NCBI RefSeq assembly: GCF_003344045.1
Contig: NZ_QFWX01000002.1
Location: forward strand, 343,270 to 407,269
Length of the DNA: 64,000 bases
Source: Marinobacter vulgaris
Lineage (GTDB): Bacteria; Pseudomonadota; Gammaproteobacteria; Pseudomonadales; Oleiphilaceae
Direction of reading: 5' to 3'
The position numbers and the translations under genes are program-made. Positions within the stretch are counted from its first letter, which is position 1. Every line of letters begins with the position of its first letter. The notes beneath the pieces were generated by a model that was not told the DNA's origin, ran no database searches, and worked only from the letters and a program-made list of their open reading frames with translations. This document shows, piece by piece, positions 1 through 9,475 of the stretch.

Positions 1-368
1 GGATATTTCTGGCCTCCGGCCTTACCAGTTTTATTACCCTGTTTGTGGGGGCCACCGGCCCGCTGGTGGCATCCTTCATCAAACAGATGCACACCGACCG
101 CTTCACCACTGTCGCCACGTTTGCCACCGCCATGACCCTCCAGCATGCCCCGAAAGCCCTGGTTTTCGGCCTTGCCGGTTTTATGTTCCGTGACTGGATT
201 CTGTTTATCCTGGCAATGATCGCATTCGGTTTTGCCGGTACCTGGCTGGGGCTGCACGTGCTCAGGTCCATGAGTAACCGGCACTTCAGCCGTGTATTCA
301 ACATTCTGCTGACACTCCTGGCCCTGCGGCTGCTCTGGCAGGCAGGAGGATCCGCAGGCTGGTGGTAA
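1..368 (+). CDS. TSUP (TauE/SafE) family permease, C-terminal part
   Basis: The reading frame enters from the left edge (first full codon at base 3) and ends at 368, so only about the last 121 residues are present. Three hydrophobic segments are visible, with the glycine-rich GATGPL stretch followed by a predicted helix and a short basic loop, typical of TauE/SafE (TSUP) permeases that move sulfur-containing or other small organic anions across the inner membrane. The substrate cannot be told from this fragment. An internal GTG at 45 is not a credible start because homologous-looking sequence continues upstream of it. It converges with the diguanylate cyclase gene ending at 389. Confidence 0.7.
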   Translation, partial: IFLASGLTSFITLFVGATGPLVASFIKQMHTDRFTTVATFATAMTLQHAPKALVFGLAGFMFRDWILFILAMIAFGFAGTWLGLHVLRSMSNRHFSRVFNILLTLLALRLLWQAGGSAGWW

Positions 369-388
369 CCTCGCCTGCCCACTGCTGA

Positions 389-2740
389 TCAGCCGGGCCG
401 ATCCCGTGGCGGCGGTGGCATGGTAACCACCCGGTTGCGCCCACCGGCCTTCGCCGCATAGGCACCTTCGTCTGCCCTCGCCATCACCTCAAGCGGCCCG
501 CCATCGGCCGCGGACATCGCCGTGAGACCGATGCTCGCGGTAACACCGAAGGATTTACCGTTCTGCTCGATACGAATGGATTCAACCCCCCGGCGAATGG
601 TTTCCGCCAGTTCCGCCGCCCGCGCCAGACCGCAGGCGGGCAGGATAATGCCGAATTCATCGCCCCCGAGACGTGCCACGGTATCGGATTGCCGCACGGA
701 TACCCTCAGCAGATCCGAAAGACGCCCCAGCAGATCGTCCCCCATCAGATGCCCACCTTCGTCATTGACGGGTTTGAAATAGTCCAGGTCAATCAGCATC
801 AATACGCTGTCAGCCGCCTTGGTGCCGGCTTCCCCCAGACATTTCACCAGGGATGAATTGAAGGCTCGTCGATTGAGCAGGCCGGTGAGACTGTCGTGGG
901 TTGCTTCCCAGGACAGCCGCTCCTCCTCCCGGCGTCGTTCGCTGTCATCCCTAATCACCACGATCAGTTGATGGTGGTCACTGTCCCTGTGCAGATGCAA
1001 CATGGCCAGATCCACGTCGAAGGTGCGCCCAAGGCTGTTTCTCATCGTCCCGTAGAGGCTGTCTATATCCGCACTGAACAGCAGATCCTCTGGTCCCCAG
1101 CAGCGGTTTTCGCTCTCTATGGCAACGCACTCAAAGAAACTGGCCTGTTCACAACCCTCCGGCAGCCCCAGGAAGCCACAGGCGGCGTCATTGGCGTAGC
1201 GGATGACACCGTCAACATCCAGCATCAGCACACCTTCCTGAAGCACACCAAGAATGCTGTCGGCCCGCTCCTGCTCCTCCGCCAGTTCCGCTTCGATTTC
1301 CAGTTCATGGGTGATATCCCGCACTACGGTAATGGTACCCAGGGTTCGCTCCTCGGTGCCGATGACCGCCGTCATCACATCTGCCCACACCAGGGGCCGA
1401 TCCTCAGGGGTCTTGAGACGGAAACGGCCGCGGAAAACAGCATTGTTTTTCAGCGCTGCCCGCCACTTGTCGACAGCGCCGGGAAGGTCGTCTTCATAGA
1501 CCCCGTCAATCAGCGGGCTGTGCAGAAGATCGTTGGAGTCAATGCCCACAATCTGCTCGAAAGCCGGGTTTACAAATTCGATCCGGCCCAGCACATCGGT
1601 CTGGATAATACCGATCGGAGCGCTTTGCGTGAGGGAGCGGAAGAATGCCTCGCGCTCAGCCAGTGATGCCATCACTTCGTCCCGCTCCTCCATGACCGTA
1701 TTGAAGGTTTCTGCCACCTGGCGGATTTCCGAGCCGCCGGCGACATCCACCGGTTCCGCGCGAATACCCAGGTGGCGCTCACTGATCTGGAACCCGAGGT
1801 TGCGCAACGGGGCCATCAAGCGCCTGAATACGATCAGCGCCAGCGGTGCCACCACCAGGATGACAATCAGCAACACCTGCACAAAACTGTCCGTTAACCG
1901 GCTGGCTGGTGCATAAGCTTCCCGCGCCGGCCAGACCGCCGCCACAAACCAGGGCACCTGGGACATCTGTCGTACCGACATGATGGTCTCGGTACCCTCC
2001 TGATTGCGGGTTCTTTGGGTGCCTTCGTACCCCCCCATGGCGTCGCGCAGTACCGGATTCTCCAGCCGCAGCGGCGTCATGGTCTCTCCGGTGCGGCCAT
2101 GGGAGAGGGTCACACCACTGCGTGTAGCAACCCCCACGTAACCGCTCTTGCCGATGCGAACCGTGCTTATTTCCTCCATGAAATTGTCCCCGGCAAGCAT
2201 GAGTGCCCCGCCAAGAACGCCGATAAACCGCTGACGGTGGTCAAAAATAGGGGCGGTCATCATGATGGCTGGCCGGTCCTCATAATTGGATACGTAGGGG
2301 GCACTGATCATCGGAGTCAGCTGATTCGACGTTTGCTGGAAATACTCACGCCCACTGACATTCAGCCCGGTCTGCTGGTATTGCTGCGGATGCTCGGCAA
2401 TGACATTGCCACTGGTATCGAACAGGTAGATGCCATCAAACAGATGCTGGAGCGCTATCTCACGCCTGATAAGCACGCGGGCGCGGGCGCTCAGTACATT
2501 TTCCTCCATTGCCAGCCCCTCGGCGACATGGGCAAGGGTATCCCGACGCTGCGCGAGGCGGGTGTCGAGGTCACTGGCTACCAGGCTGGCAATGGTTTCC
2601 ACCTGCTCCCGGGCCTGAGCCTCAAGTTCGGAGCGAGTGACCATCGAACTGATCAGCGCCACTGCCAATGCGGAGAGCACGATAGCAGCAACAACGAAAG
2701 CAACGGCCCGATTCACGAGACTGGCAAACCAACGCTTCAT
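389..2740 (-). CDS. Membrane diguanylate cyclase (dCache-HAMP-PAS-PAS-GGDEF)
   Basis: Makes c-di-GMP from two GTP. Order: N-terminal membrane helix, a periplasmic double-Cache-like sensor, a second membrane helix, a HAMP-like linker, two PAS domains and a C-terminal GGDEF domain. The catalytic motif GGDEF is intact near residues 692-696, and an RxxD (RQSD) product-inhibition I-site lies five residues before it, so the enzyme should be active and feedback-inhibited. There is no EAL domain. I start at the ATG encoding MKRWFASLV, because the longer frame begins with a TTG and has no recognisable leader. The gene is divergent from exbB; the Fur box lies between them. The ligand of the Cache domain is unknown. 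Confidence 0.88.
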   Translation of the reverse strand: MKRWFASLVNRAVAFVVAAIVLSALAVALISSMVTRSELEAQAREQVETIASLVASDLDTRLAQRRDTLAHVAEGLAMEENVLSARARVLIRREIALQHLFDGIYLFDTSGNVIAEHPQQYQQTGLNVSGREYFQQTSNQLTPMISAPYVSNYEDRPAIMMTAPIFDHRQRFIGVLGGALMLAGDNFMEEISTVRIGKSGYVGVATRSGVTLSHGRTGETMTPLRLENPVLRDAMGGYEGTQRTRNQEGTETIMSVRQMSQVPWFVAAVWPAREAYAPASRLTDSFVQVLLIVILVVAPLALIVFRRLMAPLRNLGFQISERHLGIRAEPVDVAGGSEIRQVAETFNTVMEERDEVMASLAEREAFFRSLTQSAPIGIIQTDVLGRIEFVNPAFEQIVGIDSNDLLHSPLIDGVYEDDLPGAVDKWRAALKNNAVFRGRFRLKTPEDRPLVWADVMTAVIGTEERTLGTITVVRDITHELEIEAELAEEQERADSILGVLQEGVLMLDVDGVIRYANDAACGFLGLPEGCEQASFFECVAIESENRCWGPEDLLFSADIDSLYGTMRNSLGRTFDVDLAMLHLHRDSDHHQLIVVIRDDSERRREEERLSWEATHDSLTGLLNRRAFNSSLVKCLGEAGTKAADSVLMLIDLDYFKPVNDEGGHLMGDDLLGRLSDLLRVSVRQSDTVARLGGDEFGIILPACGLARAAELAETIRRGVESIRIEQNGKSFGVTASIGLTAMSAADGGPLEVMARADEGAYAAKAGGRNRVVTMPPPPRDRPG

Positions 2741-2907
2741 CAACACAGGCACGGCGCTCCCGGCGATGAAGAGAGACTGGGGAGGTGCACTGATTTTCTG
2801 CAGGAAATACCGGAAGTATGACTCACTGGGCAAGACACCGATTTTTATAATTGGTCGTGGCGGTAGTTTAACAGACAGCGCCGGGCCGAAGCGTTACGGA
2901 GCTTGCA

Positions 2908-2932
2908 AATTCAATGATAATCGTTATTATTT
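2908..2932. promoter_or_regulatory. Fur box upstream of exbB
   Basis: The core ATGATAATCGTTATTAT matches the 19-bp Fur consensus at about 14 positions and sits about 30 bp before the exbB start. It predicts iron repression of the exbB-exbD-exbD-tonB operon. Confidence 0.7.
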
Positions 2933-2960
2933 AGATCTATTTTACTGCTAGAGGTTTCAG

Positions 2961-3746
2961 ATGTCAGATTCACTGCTCACCGATGCCGCCGGAATCAGTA
3001 CCGGGCCGGTCAGCCAGCTGATGGAGATGGGTGGCCCTGTCATGTTGGTGCTGCTGGCAATTGCAATGGTGGGCATCGTCACCTTCGTTTACCTCATGTT
3101 ATTCGGTGCTTTTTTTGCCCCCCGACTCACGACGAAACTTAAAAATGCCATTACCGTCTGGCAACAAAACCCCGACAGCGAAACACCAGCCCAACTAAAG
3201 CGCAACGCCGGCCGCTATAGCCGCCTGAATCCGCTGCATCATCTGGTCGTCAATACCATGAATGCGCGCCTGAAGGGAGCGGACCCCCAACAGATCCGGG
3301 AAACCGTCGCCAGGGATGCCCATCACGCCCTGGAACCTTTTGAGGCACCGCTGAAAATCATCGAAGTGATCGCCGCACTGGCGCCGTTACTGGGCCTTCT
3401 GGGGACGGTTATGGGCATGATGGAAGCCTTCAGCGCGATGGCCGCCACCGAAGGCCGTGCCAATGCGTCACAGCTGAGTGGCGGCATCTACGAAGCGCTG
3501 ACCACCACCGCCGCAGGCCTGGTGATTGCCATCCCATTTGCCGCGCTGGCAGCCTGGATTGAATTCCGGCTTCGGAGAATCCAGAAAACCATTAACAGCG
3601 CCCTTGTCACGGTGCTGGCGGTGCCGGTTACTGCAAGCCGTGACACTGCGGTCGAGGACGAGCCCGGAACAGAAGATCAGCCCCGTCGTTTCGTCAATGT
3701 CTCCGGAACCTCACGGCAGGGCCGCCTGGCCAATGCAACTGGTTGA
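2961..3746 (+). CDS. exbB: ExbB/TolQ-family proton channel subunit
   Basis: Inner-membrane channel subunit that, with ExbD, harvests proton-motive force to energise TonB. The 261-residue protein has a first membrane helix near residues 25-50, a cytoplasmic loop, and two further helices around 135-160 and 175-200 with the family signature APLLGLLGTVMGM and the GGIYEALTTTAAGL segment. It begins 15-20 bp after an AGAGG-like site and is preceded by a Fur box. Its last 14 bases overlap the start of the first exbD, showing tight translational coupling in a four-gene TonB-energising operon. The first periplasmic segment is short, as in ExbB rather than the long-signal-peptide TonB2-type ExbB. Confidence 0.92.
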   Translation: MSDSLLTDAAGISTGPVSQLMEMGGPVMLVLLAIAMVGIVTFVYLMLFGAFFAPRLTTKLKNAITVWQQNPDSETPAQLKRNAGRYSRLNPLHHLVVNTMNARLKGADPQQIRETVARDAHHALEPFEAPLKIIEVIAALAPLLGLLGTVMGMMEAFSAMAATEGRANASQLSGGIYEALTTTAAGLVIAIPFAALAAWIEFRLRRIQKTINSALVTVLAVPVTASRDTAVEDEPGTEDQPRRFVNVSGTSRQGRLANATG

Positions 3747-4134
3747 TCCAAGGCCGGCACGGCCGATTCCAATCCGCATCACCCCCCTGATCGATGTGGT
3801 TTTTATCCTGCTGGTGTTCTTCATGCTCACCAGCCGCTTGCTGCCCGTGAGTTTTATGGAGTTGAGCAACAGTACCGGGGATACCAGCTCTGTCACTGGG
3901 GAACCCGTGCCGGAAGTAACGGTAGTGCGGAATGGCGAGACCAGCTGGAAAGGCGAAACCTACGATATTGAAGCGCTGGTGAGCCGGCTGAAAGTCAGCG
4001 GCATCGAGGAAATCAACCTGGCAACCGCTGCCACCACGCGGCTTACCGATTTCACCACTGCTTACAGCCGGCTTTCGGACAGCGGCATTACCACCCACTG
4101 GAAACGTTCATCGCAGGCCGCAGAGGAACCATGA
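3733..4134 (+). CDS. exbD: ExbD/TolR-family subunit 1 (with the conserved membrane aspartate)
   Basis: Proton-channel partner of ExbB, 133 residues from the ATG encoding MQLVDPRPA. I use this start, overlapping exbB by 14 bases, because the open frame upstream is only a shadow of exbB. A single membrane helix follows RITPLIDVVFILLVFFML; Asp21 in this helix corresponds to the essential protonatable Asp25 of E. coli ExbD. The remainder is a periplasmic domain. The stop overlaps the next exbD start (ATGA). Compare the second exbD, in which this aspartate is replaced. Confidence 0.9.
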   Translation: MQLVDPRPARPIPIRITPLIDVVFILLVFFMLTSRLLPVSFMELSNSTGDTSSVTGEPVPEVTVVRNGETSWKGETYDIEALVSRLKVSGIEEINLATAATTRLTDFTTAYSRLSDSGITTHWKRSSQAAEEP

Positions 4135-4540
4135 GTGACCTGGCACCACCTCCGATCACCTCCGGCAAACCTCTCATGGAACGTCTGGAAGATGCCCTGC
4201 TGCCCCTCATAAACCTGGTGTTCCTGCTGTTGATGTTTTTTATCGTGGCGGGCCAGATATCGGATACCCCGCTTCCAGATCTTCCCGGCACAGGCGATCA
4301 GGCGGCCAATGAGCTGCCCCGGGCCGATCTGATCATTACCGCCGCCGGAGACTGGCAGGTGGACGGGCAAACCGTTGGCGCCGAAGACCTTACGAGCGTC
4401 CTGCCGGCTCCCGATAAGGAGGCCGCCCTCAAAATCGCGGCGGAACAGGACATTGCCATGGCGGAGCTGGAATCCCTGCTTCGGGTACTTGAGAACAGCG
4501 GGTACGAGGAAGTCATCCTGCTGACGGAGCCGGCCAGCTG

Positions 4541-4541
<1 letters not shown>
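4131..4541 (+). CDS. ExbD-like subunit 2 with Asp-to-Asn in the membrane helix
   Basis: Second ExbD paralogue, 136 residues, overlapping exbD1 by four bases and tonB by one. It has the usual layout of a short cytoplasmic segment, one helix and a periplasmic domain. The helix reads ALLPLINLVFLLLMFF: the position of the proton-carrying aspartate is Asn28 (codon AAC at about 4212). Because ExbD works as a dimer inside the ExbB pentamer, this subunit probably forms an asymmetric heterodimer with ExbD1 or plays a structural role. Loss of proton transfer by this chain is inferred from known ExbD mutants, not shown here. Confidence 0.88.
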
Positions 4542-5242
<701 letters not shown>

Positions 5243-5330
5243 CTGCGCCGTCGTTGCTTTTACGGAATGAGCTGCACAGGGTATGATCAAACCATGCCTG
5301 ATTTCCCATCCTTCTGCGTGCGTTTGACCC

Positions 5331-6032
5331 ATGACGATTGAACCGCTGATTGCCCATCGTTTGGGCCAGATCATGTGCGACACCACCACCATGATTCTCT
5401 GGCACCCCGCGCAAGCCTGGGTCCGCAAACAGACTCCGGCCACGACCCTGTTGTGCCGGGTCGGCTCTGGTCAGGCGACCTATCACCGTTTTGATCCACG
5501 CCTGAAGCAACATCAGATTACCTATGGCAAACGCATGATCATGTCCAAGCACCAGCCTGACGCGGTCGCTGGCTGGCTTTCCGGGCGCGAGATACGCCAG
5601 CGCAAGTATTTTGACGGTGAAGTCACCACACTGAATCTTCTGGCGCACACCTGCTGTCACGAGTTTGCACACCTGCTCCAGCACGTTTCCGGCCAGCGCT
5701 ATCGAGGTTCTGTCCATAACCAGCATTTCTACCGGATACTGGATGAACTTCACGCCAGCGGTGGCGCCGATGCAGCCAGGCGACATCTGGCAGAACAGGC
5801 AGCAGGTGGCGGAATGACCGTACCCGAGCAACCCATCGTGGCCCCGGACAACCGTCAGTTAATGGCAAAATGGTCTGTGGGGGATGCGGTGGGTTTTGGT
5901 GCCGGCAAGCGACAAGTCGAAGGCAGGGTCATCCGGGTGAACCGGAAAACCTGCACCGTGGAAGGCACAGGCCCCTGCAGTGGATTGAGATACCGGGTAC
6001 CCGTGGTTCTGTTACGGGCGCTCACGGACTGA
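5331..6032 (+). CDS. SprT-like zinc metalloprotein
   Basis: The 233-residue protein contains a classic zinc-hydrolase motif HEFAHLLQH near residues 107-115 and a second histidine region HNQHF about 15 residues later, the arrangement seen in SprT/Spartan-like metallopeptidases. The N-terminal half (WHPAQAWVRK, FDPRLKQHQITYG) resembles the pre-motif part of the family. The C-terminal 60 residues form a small beta-rich domain with a VGDAVGF...VEGRVIRVN pattern. A role in protein quality control or DNA-protein crosslink processing is only family inference. It stands alone between tonB and a terminator-containing gap. Confidence 0.7.
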   Translation: MTIEPLIAHRLGQIMCDTTTMILWHPAQAWVRKQTPATTLLCRVGSGQATYHRFDPRLKQHQITYGKRMIMSKHQPDAVAGWLSGREIRQRKYFDGEVTTLNLLAHTCCHEFAHLLQHVSGQRYRGSVHNQHFYRILDELHASGGADAARRHLAEQAAGGGMTVPEQPIVAPDNRQLMAKWSVGDAVGFGAGKRQVEGRVIRVNRKTCTVEGTGPCSGLRYRVPVVLLRALTD

Positions 6033-6141
6033 TGCCCACCGAATTGACCCCCAAGCACCGGTCCGGTGCGCATCGCACTGTCCGGGCGCACTCTGCGGCT
6101 GATCTTTTACAGCAGGATAACGGTAACTCTCTGTAAATAAA

Positions 6142-6168
6142 CGAACACCAATTCTGGCATGGTGTTCG
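6142..6168. repeat. Perfect inverted repeat (9-bp arms)
   Basis: CGAACACCA and TGGTGTTCG are separated by 9 bases. There is no U-tract after it, so it may be an operator or an RNA hairpin; it is the first of two hairpins in the 6033-6295 gap. Confidence 0.5.
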
Positions 6169-6243
6169 CTTGGTATTTAACAGGGAAGAACCTCCCGGCC
6201 AGGGACCGGCCGGACCATCAGATCATTGTTGTTGGCATTGGCG

Positions 6244-6292
6244 CCGGAGCATCGAACTCCCTCCCCCGGGAATAGATGCTCCGGTTTTTTTA
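6244..6292 (+). terminator. Rho-independent terminator, plus strand
   Basis: A perfect 10-bp stem (CCGGAGCATC / GATGCTCCGG) with a loop of about 21 bases is followed by a run of seven T. It lies over 200 bases after the SprT-like gene and ends plus-strand transcription just before the 3' end of the oppositely oriented RND gene. Confidence 0.8.
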
Positions 6293-6295
6293 TTT

Positions 6296-9200
6296 TTACG
6301 GCGCCGGAGCTGCTGGCCTCTGTCCGGGTGCCCGCCGACGACGCCACCCAAGCACCAGCACCGTCAGCGCCGGCAAGAAGGTAACGGTCACCGTCGCCGC
6401 TCCGGCGAGGCCGAAGAGAACGATGGCGCCGACGCCGCGGTAGAGTTCCGTACCCTCGCCGGGCAGAAAGACCAGTGGTGACAGGCCGCAGATCGTCGTC
6501 AGGGTGGTCATGGCAATGGGCCGCAGGCGGGTTTCCACCGCGCCGATAACCGCATCCACGACCGATACGTCCCGGTGGCGCAGATTCTGCCTTGCCTGTT
6601 CCACGACCAGAATCGGGTTGTTCACAACCGTCCCCATCAGAATCAGAAAGCCCAGCATGGTAATCATGTCGAAAGGCTGGCTCAGGGGCAGCAAACCGAT
6701 TTTTGGCAGCAGGCCGCCCACCAGGTTCATCAGTGCCAGACCCACGATACCGCCGGCGATGCCCAGGGGAATGGCCGTCAGGATCAGCAGGGGAAAGCCC
6801 CAGTGGGCGAAGATGGCCACCAGCAGCAGGTAGACAATCACCACCGCAATCATGAAGTTGCCACTCAGGGCGTCACGGGTGGCGTTGAGCTGGTCGCTGG
6901 CGCCGGAGATATCGATGGAAACTCCGGTGGGCAGCTCGCCGCTGTCGCGCATGGCGCCCAGTAATTCCGTGCGCACCCGTTCAACGCCTGCCTCCAGGGG
7001 CACATCGTCCGGCGGAATCACATTGAGGGTCACAGTACGGCGACCGTCCAGACGACGCACGGTACTGGTGTCCACGGTCTCCTCGATGGATGCCAGGCTC
7101 GACAGGGGCAGGGTGGCGCCCTGGGGGGTATGCACCATTACATCCGGCAACGCGTCCAGGCTCGGGTTCCTGCCTTCGCTGCCATAGATGTAAATATCGA
7201 TCTTGTCGTCATCCAGGAAGAAGTCATCCACATAGGAGCCTTCGGTCAGGGACGCCACGGTGAAACCGATGGCTTCCGTATCGAGGCCCAGCTCCGCGGC
7301 CCGGTCCCAGTGCGGCCGTACCTGAATCAGCGGCTGGGCCAGGGAGAGGGTGGCGGGCCGGGTCTGGATGCGGGGGTTGTCGAAAATTTCCCGGGCGCGG
7401 CCGTAGGCGGTGTTGGCGACTTCGTAAATGGAGACCAGGTCCGGCCCGGAGATATCCAGGTTGATACTGCGGGTGCCACCGTCGTTGCTGGAGATGATGG
7501 AGCCCTTGGCGGCGAACGCCCGCATCCCCGGAAACTGCTCATAGAAGCCGGTGATCTCATCCATCAGCACTTCGATATGACGCGCTTTGACCGTCTCGGC
7601 GATGATCCGCACGTTGGTGGGACTCACCTGCATATTGAGGTAGGCCAGCGGCGGTATCGGGGTATCGCCGCTTTCATAAGCTTGCGGGTCTGCCTGCACA
7701 TGGGGCAGAAAACGGTCCTCCACCTGTTTGGCGATGCTTTCCATCTCGGTCAGGTTGTAACCTGGCGGGGCGTTCATCGAGGCGAAGGTCTTTGGCTCCT
7801 CGCCCTCCGGGAGATATTCTGCAGGCGGGGTCAGGAAAACGATAATCCAGAAACTCACGGCCACTGTTCCGACAATCACCACGAGCCGCCTGATTGTGCC
7901 GCTGACCATCCAGCGCACGGCTGCCACCACCCGACTGGCCCAGCCCGGTGATACGGTGTTGCCATACTGGTCGATCTCGCCCGTGCCGTTTCCGAAATCC
8001 AGTCGTGCGCTGAGGGTGGGAATCACCGTGACCGCCACCAGCATCGACGCAAAAATGGCCGCCGAAATGGCAATGGCCACATCGGAATACAGTTGCCCGG
8101 CTTCTTCCTCGATGAACAGGATCGGCAAGAACACCAGGATGGTGGTCATGGTGGAAGCCAGCACTGCCGGCCAGACTTCCTGCACCCCTTTTAGGGCCGA
8201 CTCGAACTTGTCCAGCCCCAGACGACGGTGGCGTTCGATGTTCTCCAGTACCACGATGCTGTTGTCCACCGTCATGCCGATGGCGAAGGCGACGCCGGCC
8301 AGGGAGATCACGTTGATGGTGCGGCCGGTGATCATCAGCCCCAAGAAGGCCGCGATAGCGCACAGGGGAATACCCACCACGCCCACGAAGGTGGCCCGGG
8401 AGGAGCGCAGGAACAGGAACATCACCAGGGTGGCGAACACGGCACCAATACCCAGGTTGGTCCAGACATTGGCAACCGAAGCCTCCACATAGCGGGCGTC
8501 GTCCGCGGTCAGCGCCAATTCCATGCCCTCCGGCTCCAGCACCTCCCGGTTGATGGCATCGACTTCCGTGAGCATCGCCCGCTTGATATCGATAACGTTG
8601 GAGCCACTCTCACGACGCACCTGCAGGCCCAGAACCCGCTGCCCATTGATAAAGGACAGTTGGCGGATGCGGGAATGGTCCTGTCGCACGGTGGCAATAT
8701 CAGACAGCCGGACCACGCTGTCGCCGGTGCGGGAGACCACCAGGTTGCGAAGCTCATCGAGGTCACGGAATCGTCCCACGGTGCGCAGCAGGTAGCGGCG
8801 CTTGCCTGCGTCCACCTCGCCGCCGGATACATCCTGGTTACGGCTGGTGATGGCATCCCGGAGATCCAGCAGGCTGAGGCCGCGCTGGGACAGCTTTGCT
8901 TCATCCACGACAATCTGCATCTGGCGGTCCGCACCGCCACTTACGGTCACTTCGGAAACCCCTGCCACGCTTTCCATGCGGGGGCGGACCCGATCCTCCA
9001 CGAAATCCCGCATCAGGTCGATGTCGAGTTCCCGCGGGTTGTCCGGCAGGGTAGAAACGCGGAAATACATGAATGCATTGGAGGAGAAGGAGGCCGCCAC
9101 AATACGCGGCTCATCGACGTTGGTGGGGTAATTGGAAACCTGGCTGAGGGCGTTGTTTACCTGGATCAGTGTTTCGGTGATATCAACACCGAAAGGGAAC

Positions 9201-9475
9201 TCGAGCTCGATCTCGGCGGAACCGCTGGATGCGGTTGAGGCCATTTCGCTCAGGTTCGGCACATTTCGAAGGTAACGCTCCTGTTCGATCAGGATTTCCT
9301 TCTCGATATCCTGTGGCGTGGCGCCGGGCCAGCGGGTTTCCACGGTGATGGTCCGGACTTCCAGGTCCGGAATCATCTGCACCGGAATACGCAACGCTGC
9401 GGCGGCTCCGATGATGGCAATGATCAGCGTAACGACGGTAACAAGCGTGCCGTGGCGTATCACTCCCGCAAACAT
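6296..9475 (-). CDS. RND-family efflux transporter, inner-membrane pump
   Basis: A 1059-residue proton-driven pump of the AcrB/HAE superfamily. It shows the repeated two-half topology: one N-terminal helix, a large periplasmic loop beginning VPVQMIPDLEV, five helices, a second hydrophobic block, a second large periplasmic loop and a final helix bundle. The proton-relay helix reads GMTVDNSIVVLENIE, with one Asp retained and Asn at the second position of the AcrB Asp pair, as in many non-AcrB RND pumps. The final segment (SPLVFLPGEGTELYRGVGAIV) fits the family. The start shares one base with the adaptor stop (TGATG). No outer-membrane factor gene is next to it. Substrates are unknown. Confidence 0.93.
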   Translation of the reverse strand: MFAGVIRHGTLVTVVTLIIAIIGAAAALRIPVQMIPDLEVRTITVETRWPGATPQDIEKEILIEQERYLRNVPNLSEMASTASSGSAEIELEFPFGVDITETLIQVNNALSQVSNYPTNVDEPRIVAASFSSNAFMYFRVSTLPDNPRELDIDLMRDFVEDRVRPRMESVAGVSEVTVSGGADRQMQIVVDEAKLSQRGLSLLDLRDAITSRNQDVSGGEVDAGKRRYLLRTVGRFRDLDELRNLVVSRTGDSVVRLSDIATVRQDHSRIRQLSFINGQRVLGLQVRRESGSNVIDIKRAMLTEVDAINREVLEPEGMELALTADDARYVEASVANVWTNLGIGAVFATLVMFLFLRSSRATFVGVVGIPLCAIAAFLGLMITGRTINVISLAGVAFAIGMTVDNSIVVLENIERHRRLGLDKFESALKGVQEVWPAVLASTMTTILVFLPILFIEEEAGQLYSDVAIAISAAIFASMLVAVTVIPTLSARLDFGNGTGEIDQYGNTVSPGWASRVVAAVRWMVSGTIRRLVVIVGTVAVSFWIIVFLTPPAEYLPEGEEPKTFASMNAPPGYNLTEMESIAKQVEDRFLPHVQADPQAYESGDTPIPPLAYLNMQVSPTNVRIIAETVKARHIEVLMDEITGFYEQFPGMRAFAAKGSIISSNDGGTRSINLDISGPDLVSIYEVANTAYGRAREIFDNPRIQTRPATLSLAQPLIQVRPHWDRAAELGLDTEAIGFTVASLTEGSYVDDFFLDDDKIDIYIYGSEGRNPSLDALPDVMVHTPQGATLPLSSLASIEETVDTSTVRRLDGRRTVTLNVIPPDDVPLEAGVERVRTELLGAMRDSGELPTGVSIDISGASDQLNATRDALSGNFMIAVVIVYLLLVAIFAHWGFPLLILTAIPLGIAGGIVGLALMNLVGGLLPKIGLLPLSQPFDMITMLGFLILMGTVVNNPILVVEQARQNLRHRDVSVVDAVIGAVETRLRPIAMTTLTTICGLSPLVFLPGEGTELYRGVGAIVLFGLAGAATVTVTFLPALTVLVLGWRRRRAPGQRPAAPAP

